64,000 nt of DNA from Meconema thalassinum (GCA_946902985.2 OX336393.1:361876779-361940778), one strand, 5' to 3'. Shown: positions 43,961-55,185, counted from the first letter of the stretch. A program made the numbers and translations. Notes: generated from the sequence alone by a model not told the origin.

Positions 43961-44654
43961 GAAATACAGTGCAGAACAATGTTTACATTTGTTCGTCAAG
44001 GACCCTACACTATAACGGCATAGTATCTGGAATTGTTTCGGAAATGCCGTATTTATATTGGATTTTAAAAGTGGCTTCGTATTTTTCTCCGATTTCCCAC
44101 TTTTTTGCGGCTAATGTTCTATTTCGTAAAATGGCTTTAATTATAGCAGCATTTCTCCCCAAATTAACGTCATATTAAATAACACTATAGTGGCATGCAT
44201 CAACGCAGCTGCCAAATATTAAATAGCAAATAATAACTTAGACTCATTGTTATGTACTCTAAAAAGATAATCAATAAACAATAATATTCACTTATACAAT
44301 TAAGTTCAGAGACTTCAATTCTAAAGTTGGTTGCTGATGAGAATGCGATGAGACTGATCGCCAATAATAAAATCCTTGCAATTTTTGCAATTTGCTTGCA
44401 AACGCAACTCAGGATGACGAACTTCATTTTGAAATAAACATAATGAAACTGCTCTAAATAGTCAATTTCCATCACCTGTTGAAGGTACAATACTTTGCAT
44501 TTCCATGACAGTAAATTATGCAATGGAGCATAGAATCACTTCGCCACTACTGGAATGGGCATGGACTCACTTCGCCAGCCACCGTATTGGAGGGAGTTTT
44601 AAAATTATATGTTCAGTGTTTGTCAAAGATCGTATTAACACAGGGAAGCCCACT

Positions 44655-45025
44655 CTTAAGGCTACATTCTGAGCTATCGCCCCAGATTCCAGGTTCGATC
44701 CCTGCTCTGCCAAGAAATTTAAATCTGGTCTGAGGGCTGGAACGGGGCGCACTCTTGAGGCAAACCTATGAAGAGCAAAATTTGATTCCCATCTCAACAA
44801 TCTTGGATGTGGTTTTCCGTGGTTTCCCACTTCCACTCCAGGCAAATACCGGGATAGTTCCCAAATTAAAGCCTCGGTCGTCAACTCCCCATTCCCCATA
44901 TTAATTACAAATGCACACATCCATACAGCCATCATATTAACACAGGTTATCAGAGAAAGGTTTACTCTCACACACCAAAGTAGACGGGGCTGAGTGACCA
45001 CGATGTCTGACTCCATTAAATGAAT
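44655..45025 (+). mobile_element. SINE-E inside Helitron A1
   Basis: Head with B box AGGTTCGATCCC at 44692; body 'ctgagggctggaacggggcg', 'tggatgtggttttccgtgg'; tail 'gacggggctgagtgaccacg'. An orthologous copy sits at the same relative place in Helitron B (51385-51775), so the SINE was acquired before the Helitron copies separated. Confidence 0.85.
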
Positions 45026-45068
45026 TATGTTCGACAATTTTCTCTCATGACGAAAACGATTGTGCCCA

Positions 45069-46591
45069 TTTTTAGCCTATTTTCAATTTTGAAAAAATAG
45101 GCTTATGAGATCACCTTTTGTCCGTGTGTGTGTGTGCGTGTGTGTGTGTGATTCGTGTGTGTGTCCCCCCTAATAAAATCTAAACGGCTGGAGCGATTTC
45201 AATGAAACTCGGTAAGTTCATAGCACTATTCCCTGCGACCCCGACCGTGCCCTTCAAATTTTGTTACAACTCACCAATCCAACATGGCAGCTGTGCGAAA
45301 TATTTCACCAGCATTCAATATCTCCGAAACTATTACAGATATTACCATGACATTTTGTATGGTGATAAAGGGAACAACTATAAGTTCACTTATGTGACCT
45401 TTGAAAACATGGTAACTACAAAACGAACATGGCGGCCAAGCGAAGTTGCGACTTTTTAATAGACGTTTCTCGCGATTTAACCAACCAAACGCAATGAGAC
45501 TTGGTACAGTATATGTTTATATACATTGTAATGCACCGATATCTAACTTCGTTTAATTGTTTACATAACCACAAGATGGCGGATGTGCGAAATATTTCAC
45601 CGGCATTCCATATCTGTGAAACTATTAGCGGTATCTCCCTGAAATCTTTTACGGAGATAAAGGGCACTACGGAAGTCCATCTATAAGACTTTCAGAAACC
45701 GGTTAACTACAAAACGAACATGGCAGCCAAGCGAAGTTGAAAATTTTAAATAGACCTTTCTCGCGATTTAATGTTCCAAACGCACTGAAATCTGGTACAG
45801 GAAATATTTATACTCATTGTAATGCACTGGTATATAATTTAGTTCAATTGTTTACATAACCTCAAGATGGCGGATGTGCGAATTTTAAAATTAAGTTTTT
45901 ATTTCTTGTGATGTAGTCATGCGATCGAATTGAAAGTTTGAATATTGAACCTACGCAATAATTTTCCTTTAATGGTACATGACTCTATGGCCTATACATT
46001 TAACAATTCAACATGGCGACCATCCAAAATATTTAGTCGGCTCTGAATATCTACGAATCTATTATAGCAATCAAACTGAATTTCTTAATGTTCATAGGGG
46101 CTATGAACTTAAGTTCACCTATAGGACTTTAAATAACTTGGTGTTCACAAATCCAACATGGAGGCGACGCGAAATATAAAAATTCACATGGACGTTTCAC
46201 GCAATTTAACCATCCGAGTGTAGTGAAACTTGGAACAGTAAATCCTTATACGAATGGTAATCCACTGGCATCTAATTTATTTCAGTTGTCTCCATAACCT
46301 CAAGATGGCAGCTGTGCGAAATTTTAAAATCTCCTTGTTACTTCTTGTGTCCTAATTATGCGATTGTAGTTTGAATACTACACGTACACAATAATCTGCA
46401 TGTAACAGTACATAACTCTAGGACCTACATAAACAAAATCCAACAAGGCGACCATCCGAAATTTTTAGTCGGTTCACAATATCTACGAATCTATTACAGC
46501 AATCAAACTGAAATTGTGTATGTTGATAGAGGCAATTAACATAAGTAGGATATATGAAAATAGGCTGTATAGTTCTTCACGGAACTACTTG
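45069..46591 (+). mobile_element. FB-I element copy 3 (uninterrupted reference copy)
   Basis: Hairpin AGCCTATTTT...AAAATAGGCT at 45074-45103, GT microsatellite 45126-45164, 'ctaaacggctggagcgattt', then blocks with 'catggcagctgtgcgaaata' (45283), 'agatggcggatgtgcgaaat' (45573) and similar, ending CACGGAACTACTTG at 46591. It interrupts Helitron A1: copy B shows the join 'tactttttt-ctttaataattt'. Confidence 0.88.
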
Positions 46592-46737
46592 TTATTTAAT
46601 AATTTAAAAGTATCTGGCTACGTAAACCATGGAGAATTCCTTACCTTACGGGAATAACAAACGTAACATATGTTTAGATAATGTAATACCAATTGCAAGA
46701 TAGAATAATTGGGAAATAAAATTACATGTTTGAGGTG

Positions 46738-46806
46738 GGAATCAAACTCCTTCGACGATGCATAATCAATTTCGTTGTCCACAATGTTAGCCGCTGAGCC
46801 ACCCAG
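46738..46806 (-). other. tRNA-like segment in the Helitron 5' region
   Basis: The minus strand reads GGATGG... style GTCTGGGTGGCTCAGCGGCT (A box) and GTTTGATTCCCACC (B box). Equivalent tRNA-like segments lie at 47763-47840 (copy A2) and 52345-52430 (copy B; GGTTCGATCCCAGC), always in the same orientation and position relative to the Helitron 5' end. Confidence 0.7.
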
Positions 46807-47223
46807 ACAACGAAATTCGAGTGCAATATTAAGTGACGTAAACAACAAACGCACTCAACTGCCAGTTACAGTTCTTCAATATTTCCCTTATTTCATGATT
46901 CTATTCCAGCATATATCGGGAGACAACATAAGCGATATTTCCATTTTCAATTCTCATAAACAAAGATCACACTACGATACGGTGGATCTTTTATCCGCCA
47001 TTTCTCTCATGAAGAAACGCCATTGTGCGCACGCACAATTGCCACATATATTACATTTTTCTTTAAACATTTAAAAATATACCGTAACATATATTTTCCT
47101 TTTAAAGGCACACTGCAATTCTGCATGCCAAGAGCTTTCGTTAGAATGTCTTACGAAGCCAATCGGTTAAGTCATTTTCACAATCTCGTGTGTACAAAAA
47201 ACAGCTTAGTATTTTAAATATAA

Positions 47224-47796
47224 GGATGGCAACAGAGAATTCGTTACTTTACGGGAATGATAAAAGTGAAATATGCTTCTACAATGTAATACCAATCGTA
47301 GGAAGGAAGAGAACAAAAAACAAAAACATATCCGAGGTGGAAATCGAACCCTCTCGACCATGCAAAGGATGGCAACAGAGAATTCGTTACTTGACGGGAA
47401 TGATAAAAGTGAAATATGTCTCTACAATGTAATACCAATCGTAGTAAGGAAGAAAACAAAATTAAAAAACCATAACCGAGGTGGGAATCGAACCCTCTCG
47501 ACCATGCAAAGGATGGCAACAGAGAATTCGTTACTTGACGGGAATGATAAAAGTGAAATATGTTTCTACAATATAATACCAATCGTAGGAAGGAAGAAAA
47601 CGAAAATAAAAAACATATCCGAGGTGGGAATCGAACCCTCTCGACCATGCAAATGATGGCAACAGAGAATTCGTTACTTTACGGGAATGATACTAGTGAA
47701 ATATGTTTCTACAATGTAATACCAATCGTAGGAAGGAAGAAAACGAAAATAAAAAACATATCCGAGGTAGGAATCGAACCCTGTCGATCATGCATA
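47224..47796. repeat. ~143-bp tandem repeat, four units
   Basis: Units start GGATGGCAACAGAGAATTCG at 47224, 47367 and 47511, and TGATGGCAACAGAG at 47654 (spacing 143, 144, 143). The last merges into the single-copy 5' region of Helitron A2. Units are almost identical, so the expansion is recent. A diverged single unit exists in A1 (about 46630-46775). Open frames on both strands are by-products of the repeat. Confidence 0.93.
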
Positions 47797-48264
47797 ATAC
47801 AAAATACTGGGCAGTAACCATATCCCCTGGGCCATCCAGACAACTATGTGACGCTGCAATATTATGCTATCTAACCTGTATACCGGTACACACTCAACCT
47901 GCAGTTTAAGTCCTTTTCGTGGCTTATTTAATATCATTCTATTTCAATGCATATTGTAAAAACATAATTAACATTATTGGAGACCCTTTTTTAATTCTCA
48001 TAAATAAAGATTACAGTTAGATGCGACCGGAATCGCCATTTTCCTTGTTGAGAAAGGCCATTCTGCGCAAGCGCGGGAGTGTCAAATATTACATATTTCT
48101 TTAATCATTTAAAAATATACCGTAACATATATTTTCCTTTTAAAGAAACTCTGCAAATCTGCATGCCAAGAGCTTTCGTTAGAATGTCTTACGAAGCCAA
48201 TCGGTTAAGTCGTTTTCACAATCTCGTGTGTACAAAAAACAGCTTAGTGGTTTAAATATAAGGA
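47227..48264 (-). mobile_element. Helitron copy A2, 5' portion only
   Basis: Opens TCCTTATATTTAAACC at 48264, directly against the CTAG end of copy B. Its first ~450 bp parallel A1 (46806-47226), then it runs into the 143-bp tandem repeat and is followed by the 5' end of A1. No 3' end of its own. Confidence 0.8.
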
Positions 48265-48291
48265 CTAGATGAAACCCGTCAAAACATGACG

Positions 48292-48425
48292 GATAATGGA
48301 AAACAAAATTACTGAAGAAGCTTCTTATATAAGTTACATTCTTTGTACGAATACTTTTTAGCACTATTGCAACTTTAAGGGCGTCAAAAGATAGAACTCT
48401 CAGCATTGCAACATATTGCGGGTCA
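48292..48425 (-). pseudogene. Helitron B helicase remnant, 3' piece
   Basis: The minus frame MLRVLSFDALKVAI continues the family sequence seen in A1 as SMLRVQSFDTLIVSI. It is separated from its upstream half (50204 onward) by the inserted retrotransposon. Confidence 0.8.
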
Positions 48426-48446
48426 TGACTGAAAACGTGATGAGGT

Positions 48447-50177
48447 CATCATCATCTTGCACAGTTTCCAGCCATTGGCAGGGTCTGTTTGGAACACAAG
48501 CCTCTCCAACGACTTCTGTCTTCCCACCATCTCTCAGCCTCCACCCTTGTCCAGGCTTCTCCTCTCTTCTTCACGCTTTCTTCCACCCCCTTCAGCCACC
48601 TGTCTCTCGGTCTCCCTCATGGTCTCTTTCCTTCCCACTTCGTCTCGTGTTTCCTCCTGGGTATCCTCTTCTCCTCCATTCGTTTTACATGTCCATACCA
48701 TCTAAGTCTAGATTTCTCTATACCATCCTGTAATGGTTCCTCCTTCATTAATTCTCTGGTCCTCTCATTTCTTATTCTGTCCCTCTTTGTAGCTCCAATA
48801 CTGCTTCTCAAGAACCTCATCTCACTGGCCTGTATTTTGCTCTTCTCCCTTCCTTTCATAATCCAGGTCTCCGAGGCATACGTCAGGATAGGGACATAGT
48901 ACGTCCGATATATGATCTTTTTGCTGTTCTGAGGGACATCCTTGCTCCATAACATGCTTCTCACACGCCTCCGGAATGCTTCTGCCTGTCTTCCCCGCTC
49001 ATTTATTTCTCTACCGTTTCTTCCATTCTCTTGTATCAGGCTTCCCAGATACTTGAAACTCTCCACTTTCTTCGGCTGTTCCTTCTTCCTTGTTGTGATC
49101 ACCATCTCACTCTTATTTATGCTAAATTTCATCCCATAACCTTGTATTATTCCTTCCCACACGTCCATCTGTTCCTGTACCTCCTCCTCCTTGTTTCCCC
49201 AAATCATTAAATCATCTGCAAGCACCATTGCTTTCATCTTTCCTTCCCCAATTACTTGTGCCACTCGGGTCATTATGTCATTCATCACCACAATGAAAAG
49301 TAACGGTGAGAGTGCACTTCCTTGTTTCAGGCCGTTTCTCTGTTCCAACCAGTCCGATCTCTCTCCTCCCACTTTCACACAGCTCACGCTTCCCTTGTAC
49401 ATCTCCTTTATCCTCCTTATAGTCCATTTTTCTATTCCTCTATCCTCCAGGGACTTCCATACTTTGTTTCTGCATACACTGTCATATGCTTTCTCAATGT
49501 CCAGGAAGGCCACCAGTAGATCTGTTCCATACTCATAGTGCTGTTCTTGTAACTGCCTTACAGCAAAAATCAAATCCACTGTGGACCTTCCTGCTCTGAA
49601 GCCATGTTGTTCTTCCCTCATCCCTCCTTCTATCCTTGTCCTAATTCTCCTTTCCAAAATTTTCTCAAACATCTTTGCACAATGTCTCATCAGTGTTATT
49701 CCCCGATAGTTTCTGCATTCTGTTCTACTACCTTTCTTGAAGATCGGGACAATTATTCCCTTTTTCCAGTCCTCTGGGGTCTTCCTTTCCTTCCATGCTG
49801 TCTTCATCACTCGGTACAACCATTGTATCCCTACATCTCCTGCTGCTCTCACCATCTCCACACTCAACTCATCCACACCCGGTGCCTTCCCTCCTTTCAT
49901 CTTCCTCACTGCATCTTCCACTTTTTTCCATGTTAAGTCCTTTTCTGTTTGCAGTTCATCTACTGTACCTCTTCCCCGATTTTTTCCTCCTCGCCGTAGT
50001 TTCCATTTGGGTTCAGGAGTTCTTCAAAATATTCTTCCCACAATTTCTTCAGTTCTTCCCTATTTTCTATCTCTTGTCCCCTTTTGTTCACCATTCTAAC
50101 ATAATCCGTAGGATCCTTCCGCCTCTTATTCTTTACCATCCCATACAGGACCTTTCATGTACCTTCACTATCCTGCT
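48447..50177 (-). mobile_element. 5'-truncated non-LTR retrotransposon inserted in Helitron B
   Basis: 1731 bp with a (GATGAT)-type 3' tail at 48447. It is bounded by near-identical direct repeats at 48421-48446 and 50178-50203 (TGACTGAAAACGTGATGAGG against TGACTGGAAACGTGATGAGG at their core). Copy A1 has the uninterrupted target at 43327-43350. The long 26-bp duplication and 5' truncation fit target-primed reverse transcription. Confidence 0.93.
48617..49921 (-). pseudogene. Non-LTR reverse transcriptase, nearly complete RT domain
   Basis: 434 open codons. In order: GGKAPGVDELSVEM, NYRGITLM, EEQHGFRAGRSTVDLIF, FLDIEKAYDSV (first catalytic Asp), NGLKQGSALSPLLFIVVMND, VLADDLMIWG (catalytic DD), SINKSEMV, FKYLGSLI, then the C-terminal YASETW, RWYGHVKRM. 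The motifs define a non-LTR RT with an intact catalytic triad. Upstream, another frame continues YGMVKNKRRKDPTDYVRMVN...LWEEYFEELLN (to about 50140), so a frameshift near 49975 removes it from the ORF; downstream, EESVKKRGEAWTR-type sequence needs another shift near 48617. No endonuclease domain, because the copy is 5'-truncated. Youngest-looking coding sequence in the window; the complementary-strand frames here are shadows. Confidence 0.92.
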
Positions 50178-50203
50178 GGTCCTGACTGGAAACGTGATGA
50201 GGT

Positions 50204-50797
50204 AAATAGCCCAATACGTTCAAGAGTTTCTCCTTGAGCTTGATTGATTGTGATAAAGTAGGCCGAGCGAATAGGACATTGTTGCCTATTAAAAGAATAT
50301 GTACTGTACCTGCAAGTGTTTTATCGGAAGGTGTTAAATCAAGTCGTAGGATTTGAGCTCTCTGCCTAATATTACTGCACCTATTATATCCGAATCCAAG
50401 CAATTTCTTACATATTTCTTACAATTAATATATTACCATATATGAGTCCTTGGGAAACGTTCAGATTTCTAAGGAGAATAACAATGGCTCAAACGTTTGG
50501 AGTATGTGGAGGCGAATCACTTAATTCCAAGGAATTGAAAAAATCAATAATAGGGAAATGAAGTAGCTGGCTTTCATCTTCAGTATCCAATCTGTTAACG
50601 CTGATGTATGTGTTTGAACTACTGGATATGAGTTCAGTGACTTTTAAATTAATATCATTACATTGTTGCAGCTTGGCAAATATTTTATATTCCAGCAGAT
50701 CAATTTTACCCTCACAACAGTAAAGACCAAAGTAACCACGCATAGATTTTACGCAAGAGAAATACAATGTAGAACAATGTTTACATTTGATCGTCAA
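50204..50797 (-). pseudogene. Helitron B helicase/upstream domain remnant, 5' piece
   Basis: The minus strand contains RAQILRLDLTPSDKTLAG (matching A1's SGLILRLDLTPTDETLSF), LLRNLNVSQGL and FFNSLELSDSPPHTPNV. Further upstream is GYFGLYCCEGKI, the equivalent of GYFDLCCCNGNI. Frames are shifted relative to each other. Confidence 0.82.
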
Positions 50798-51384
50798 AGA
50801 CCTTACAGTACACTGTACCGCACAATATCTGGAATTGTTTCTGAAATGGCCTATTTATATAGGATTTTAAATGTGGATTCGTATTATTCGATAACACTAT
50901 AGTGACCTGCAATAACGGAGCCGCTAAATATTAAATGGCAAATAATACTTTCATTGCCGAAATCAACTGCGTAGTTAGACTCAGTACCCTAAACAAATAA
51001 TCATTAAACAATTGTCTTATACAATGAAGTTCAACATGACCGTCCAGAGACTTTCATACTCAAGTTGGTTGGTGAGGAGAATGCGATGAGACTGATCGCT
51101 TAAATTAAATTCCTTATAATTGTTCCTGCCAGCGAAATTTTTTGCAATAGCTTGAAAACGCAGCTCAGAATGACGTTCTTCATTTTGTTATAAACAGTAC
51201 GAAACTGCTCTAAATAAGCAATTTCCATCACCTGTTATAGGTCATGGCAGTACATTTTGTAGGGGAACATAGAATCACTCGCCAACTACTGAATGACCAT
51301 AGGCCTATACTCAATACTCACTTCGGCAGTCAACCTAATGGAGGCAGTTTTTGAATTCTATGTCCCGTGCATGTCAAAAATCGT

Positions 51385-51775
51385 ATTAACACATGGAGGC
51401 CCACCTATTCTTGTCTATCGCCCCGGAGACCCGGGTTACATTTCCTGCTCTGCCAAGAAATTTAATTCTGGTCTGAGGGCAATAACGGGGTACATTCAGT
51501 CTCTTGAGGTATAACTAAGAAGAGTAAGGTTTAATTCCCACCTCGACAATCTTGGATGTGGTTTTCCGTGGTTTCCCACTTCCACTTAAGGCAAATACCG
51601 GGATGGTTCCTAACTTAAAGCCTTGGCCGTCTCCTTGCCATTTACCACCTTAATTACAAAATAATACACTCAGTAATGCAGCCATCACAATAACACAGGT
51701 TATCAGAGGAAATTTCACACATACACACCCAAGTACACGGGGCTGAGTGACCACGATGTTGGAGCCCTTCAAACG
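51385..51775 (+). mobile_element. SINE-E inside Helitron B
   Basis: Parallel to 44655-45025: 'ctgagggcaataacggggta', 'tggatgtggttttccgtgg', 'cacggggctgagtgaccacg'. Flanks on both sides also align with A1, so it is the same ancestral insertion. Confidence 0.85.
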
Positions 51776-52869
51776 AATTATGTTTGCCAAGTGTCTCTCA
51801 TGGTGAAAGCAATTGTGGACACGCGCGAGTGCCTGGAATACTACTTTTTTCTTTAATAATTTAAGAGTATATCGACGATGCATTATTATAACTTTTAGTC
51901 TAGGACGCTAATAACTTGACCACCGAAGCATTGGGAAGAAATTGCAATATTAAGGTACATAAACAACTTAGCCTACACATTCAACTGTCGGTTAATGTTC
52001 CTCAACATTTCCCTTCTTAAATATTCCCCTCCTTTACAATTCTCCATCACGTGAAAACGTGCCATGTCTTGTGTTTTAAATATATCGATGCAATGGTGCT
52101 GCCATCTGCTGTCAGTTACTGGAACTATATGGGCGATGTACTGCCATCTGTTGTCAGTTATAGGAACTGGTTGCAGATATTTAAACGGCGTACTGAGGAC
52201 AGCCGTTTGTCTTTTGATCACATGCTGTAATGCAATGGTAAATCGGAAATAAAACGTATTGAGAGGGAATGTAGAAATATGTATCTTTAACAGACATAAA
52301 ACCTTACTAATACTCCTTGATTAAACAATATTTCAGTGGTAAAAATAATATTGACGAGAGCTGGGATCGAACCGGTGTACCTTGGAGTCACAGTCAGTCG
52401 CCTTAACCACATAGCTACTCGCGCACTCTTGTTCAGCAGCAGACGCAGCCATTGATTATATTCAAAAGCCGCTGTTTGAAGGAAATAATCCATTTCATTA
52501 TCCAAATAAATCAATGTTGCACATTCGTATACGTTCATACTGTTATTATATTTTATTGCCAGTACTTGGTTAATGTATGTTTTCAATTACATGGAAGCTT
52601 ATTAAATAACTTACATTTTAATGGACTTCTCACCGCCATTTTGTCATGACCCCAGGCGGATTGTGCGCATGCGTGAGGGGAAAGAATTCTGCTATTTTCT
52701 ATATTAATTCAAAAATATACCGTAATATATTTGTTTATTTTAGAGACACTCTGCAAATCTAGAGGCCAAGAGCTTTCGTTAGAGTGCTCTACGAAGTAAA
52801 TCGGTTCTGTCGTTCTCTCAATCTCGTGGTAACAAAAATCACCTTACTGTTTTAAATATATAGATGATT

Positions 52870-53022
52870 AAGTTCTTATCCCTACATATTACTGCAATCC
52901 ACTATTTACATGAGTTAAATGGTAGGGCATTAGACAGCAAGGAATCGATCAAACTACATTTGAGTAGAATAATGACACATCAAATTTAAATGACATGTAC
53001 TTGGAAGGGTCTCCTTTATTCC
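52870..53022. other. Short unassigned spacer
   Basis: Host-side sequence upstream of the Helitron array; nothing recognised. Confidence 0.5.
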
Positions 53023-53032
53023 TCTTATTAGT

Positions 53033-53040
53033 TTATTCAT

Positions 53041-53071
<31 letters not shown>

Positions 53072-53478
53072 TCGTATGGCTTTTAGTGCCGGGAGTGTCC
53101 GAGGACATGTTCGGCTCGCCTGAGTCTGTAGCTGCAACCAGCGGACAAACTTAGAGTTCCGTTCTATTTCATGTAGTTCCAACTTTCACTACCTGATATC
53201 AATGATACCTAGTGGTGAACGTTGGAACTTTGGTAGAGCGTTCCAACGAAATCTAACCTATCAATTTAGCTTCGCACATGTTTAGTCTGTGGAAGGATCG
53301 TTTACATGCAATAAATCTATGACATGGGACCGCCGGCTTTATTTCCCCTCCGAAGGAAGGCATACTGAAGGATTTTTAACGCTCGTAAAAAAACCGACGA
53401 CTTCCGCCGGAGCCAGATTTGAACCCGCTATCTTGGGCACAGCAGTTCAGCAAGCTACCAACGACGCCACCGAAGCCT
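53033..53478 (-). mobile_element. SINE-B, reverse orientation, 10-bp target duplication
   Basis: (TTTA)n tail at 53033-53073, the ACATGTTCGG/TGTCCGAGG 3' module, and the tRNA-like head ending near 53478. Direct repeat TCTTATTAGT at 53023-53032 and 53479-53488. Confidence 0.92.
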
Positions 53479-53489
53479 TCTTATTAGTA

Positions 53490-53825
53490 ACATGATGGGA
53501 AGAAGTTTTGCTTCTTTGTACTAGTGGGAATAGTTGGGGAGAAGGAGTGGGGAAGGTAGCATAATTATAAAGAAAATGTAATTTGCACTTTTTTGCAACC
53601 TACTAAGGTGTATTTTGGGAGTCCATGTCCCAATTTTGAAAGTGGTTATTGGATTATTTCGCATGACTACAGTACAGCATTATTAAGACATGGTTTTCTT
53701 TCTTAGGCGAAGAGAAGATTACCTCACTATTGTGCCCCTTTAATAAATTCAAATTTCAACATCTAGCTTTGAACTCTAATATTTAATTTCTTAGGTTTAC
53801 TATAACTTATTTGATGTACGGTATC
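53490..53825. other. No recognisable feature
   Basis: Non-coding. Confidence 0.45.
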
Positions 53826-54540
53826 TTCCTTCTTCTTCTTCTACTTCTTAGTCGTTTACCCTCCAGGTTGGTGGAACCCACGGACTCAGCGAGGGAACTC
53901 ACCACTACCGCCTCTACGGGCAGTGTCCTAGAGCTGGGAACATCTAATCGGGGGGGATACAACTGGTGAGGTGTGATTGGCACCTCGCCCAGGCGGCCTC
54001 ACCAGCAAAGCGAAAAGGGGCCTCATGAGGGAAGGTAATGGAAGGTCAGGATGGATAGGCAAAGAAGAGGGAGGAGGCGGCCGTGGCCTTGAATAAGGTA
54101 CCATCCCGGCATTTGCCCGAAGACGAAGTGGAAAATCACGGAAAACCACTTCGAGGATGGCTGAGGTGGGAATCGAACACCCTCTACTCATTTGGAACAC
54201 CCGAGGCTGAGTAGACCCCGTTCCAGTCCTCATACCACTTTTTCAAATTTCGTGGCAGAGCCGGGAAACTAACCCAGGACCTCCGGGGCGGCAGCTAACC
54301 AAAAGGAAGCTTGTAGTTTAACGTGACTGTTAATCTCGCGATCATAAGCCACGGGACCTCCGTTTTACGTGGAATCCGAACCACAGGACATGGCATTTCA
54401 CATCGAAAATCTCACATGCATTGACCGGGAATCGAACCCGGTCCGCCTTGGTGAGAGGCATACAGCTAGACCGCTGAGCCACCACGCCCCCGGCAGCTAA
54501 CCATGCTGACCGCTACGCTACGTAGGCGACACGGTATCTT
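53826..54540 (-). mobile_element. SINE-E/G-type copy split by SINE-S4
   Basis: (CTT)n tail at 53826-53847; 'cggcatttgcccgaagacg', 'aaaatcacggaaaaccactt' and 'gggaatcgaacaccctc' landmarks; the head (GGCAGAGCCGGG, GCTAACC) is interrupted at 54301 and resumes at 54491. An ORF on the minus strand (53928-54233) is incidental. Confidence 0.75.
54302..54490 (-). mobile_element. SINE-S4, full length, nested
   Basis: The minus-strand head GGGGCGTGGTGGCTCAGCGG (A box) and GGGTTCGATTCCCGG (B box) are followed by a body ending in AAGCTTCC. Direct repeat CGGCAGCTAACCA at 54289-54301 and 54491-54503. A head-less sibling is at 26231-26372. Confidence 0.92.
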
Positions 54541-54676
54541 CCTATCTTTCCTTTCATCTCCATACCGGTATATATAAAAATGAAAGTTTGTCTGTTTTTT
54601 CTGAATTTCCACGGAAATTAGAGTTATTAACGCGTTTCAGACTGGTTTATGACGGTTGCACGCAAAAACATTTTTT

Positions 54677-54703
54677 TTGTCTGTCTGTCTGTCTGTCTGT
54701 CTG
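54677..54703. repeat. (GTCT)n microsatellite
   Basis: About seven GTCT tetramers near the 5' end of Helitron-D. Confidence 0.95.
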
Positions 54704-55185
54704 TGTACAAGTTTGCACGCGCATCACTCGAGAACGCCTGAGTGGATCAACGTAAAATTTGGTACAAATGTCCATCAGAAGCACGAAAGTAATTATTGAT
54801 GTAACTCTTCTCCGTGTGCCTACCCCCTTAAAATACATGCTGAAATGAGCGTAGAAGAACGAGACAAAGCTCATTTTCAGCGTCTCAGTGTGAGAAACAA
54901 AACATGGAGGCCCTATGGGCCCCCCGAAAACCACATTTTAAGGTTCTAAAGCCAACAGTTTTTGAGATATTACCAGAAAACTAATTTCATTTAATAAACT
55001 AATGAAAGAATGCAAGCCGGTAACCATGGCAACACAATCTCAGGAGTCCGTCTTTTTCTGAAAGACGCAATGCAATTCTATTTATTACATAACTGTGAAA
55101 GTTTGCAAACGGCTATCAGGTTACCAAAATTCAAAATTCAACAATACGTATATAATGCGCTTAAGGGTGTCAAGGGGTACACAGA

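Larger units (their letters stand above)
43166..47226 (-). mobile_element. Helitron copy A1 of the tandem array
   Basis: The minus strand opens A|TCCTTATATTTAAAATAC at 47226 and closes ...GGGTTTCAACTAG|T at 43166 with a CCGT/ACGG hairpin at 43177-43192. It carries decayed helicase and upstream Helitron domains, a SINE-E copy, an FB-I insertion and a tRNA-like sequence near its 5' end. The same components in the same order occur in copy B. Confidence 0.85.
48265..52864 (-). mobile_element. Helitron copy B of the tandem array
   Basis: Opens A|TCTATATATTTAAAAC at 52864 and closes GGGTTTCATCTAG at 48265, with a perfect hairpin CCGTCA/TGACGG at 48276-48292. Remnants of the helicase lie at 48290-48425 and 50204-50560, split by a retrotransposon, with upstream Helitron domain pieces at 50489-50797. 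About 2.9 kb without the insertion. Confidence 0.87.

Noticed and set aside
47244..47656. Repetitive 127-134-codon frames on both strands
   Set aside because: By-product of the 143-bp tandem repeat; both strands being open and units lacking a start context argue against coding.
49191..50205. Several plus-strand open frames of 110-136 codons rich in Ser/Pro/Phe
   Set aside because: They are antisense shadows of the non-LTR RT on the minus strand; composition follows the opposite frame.
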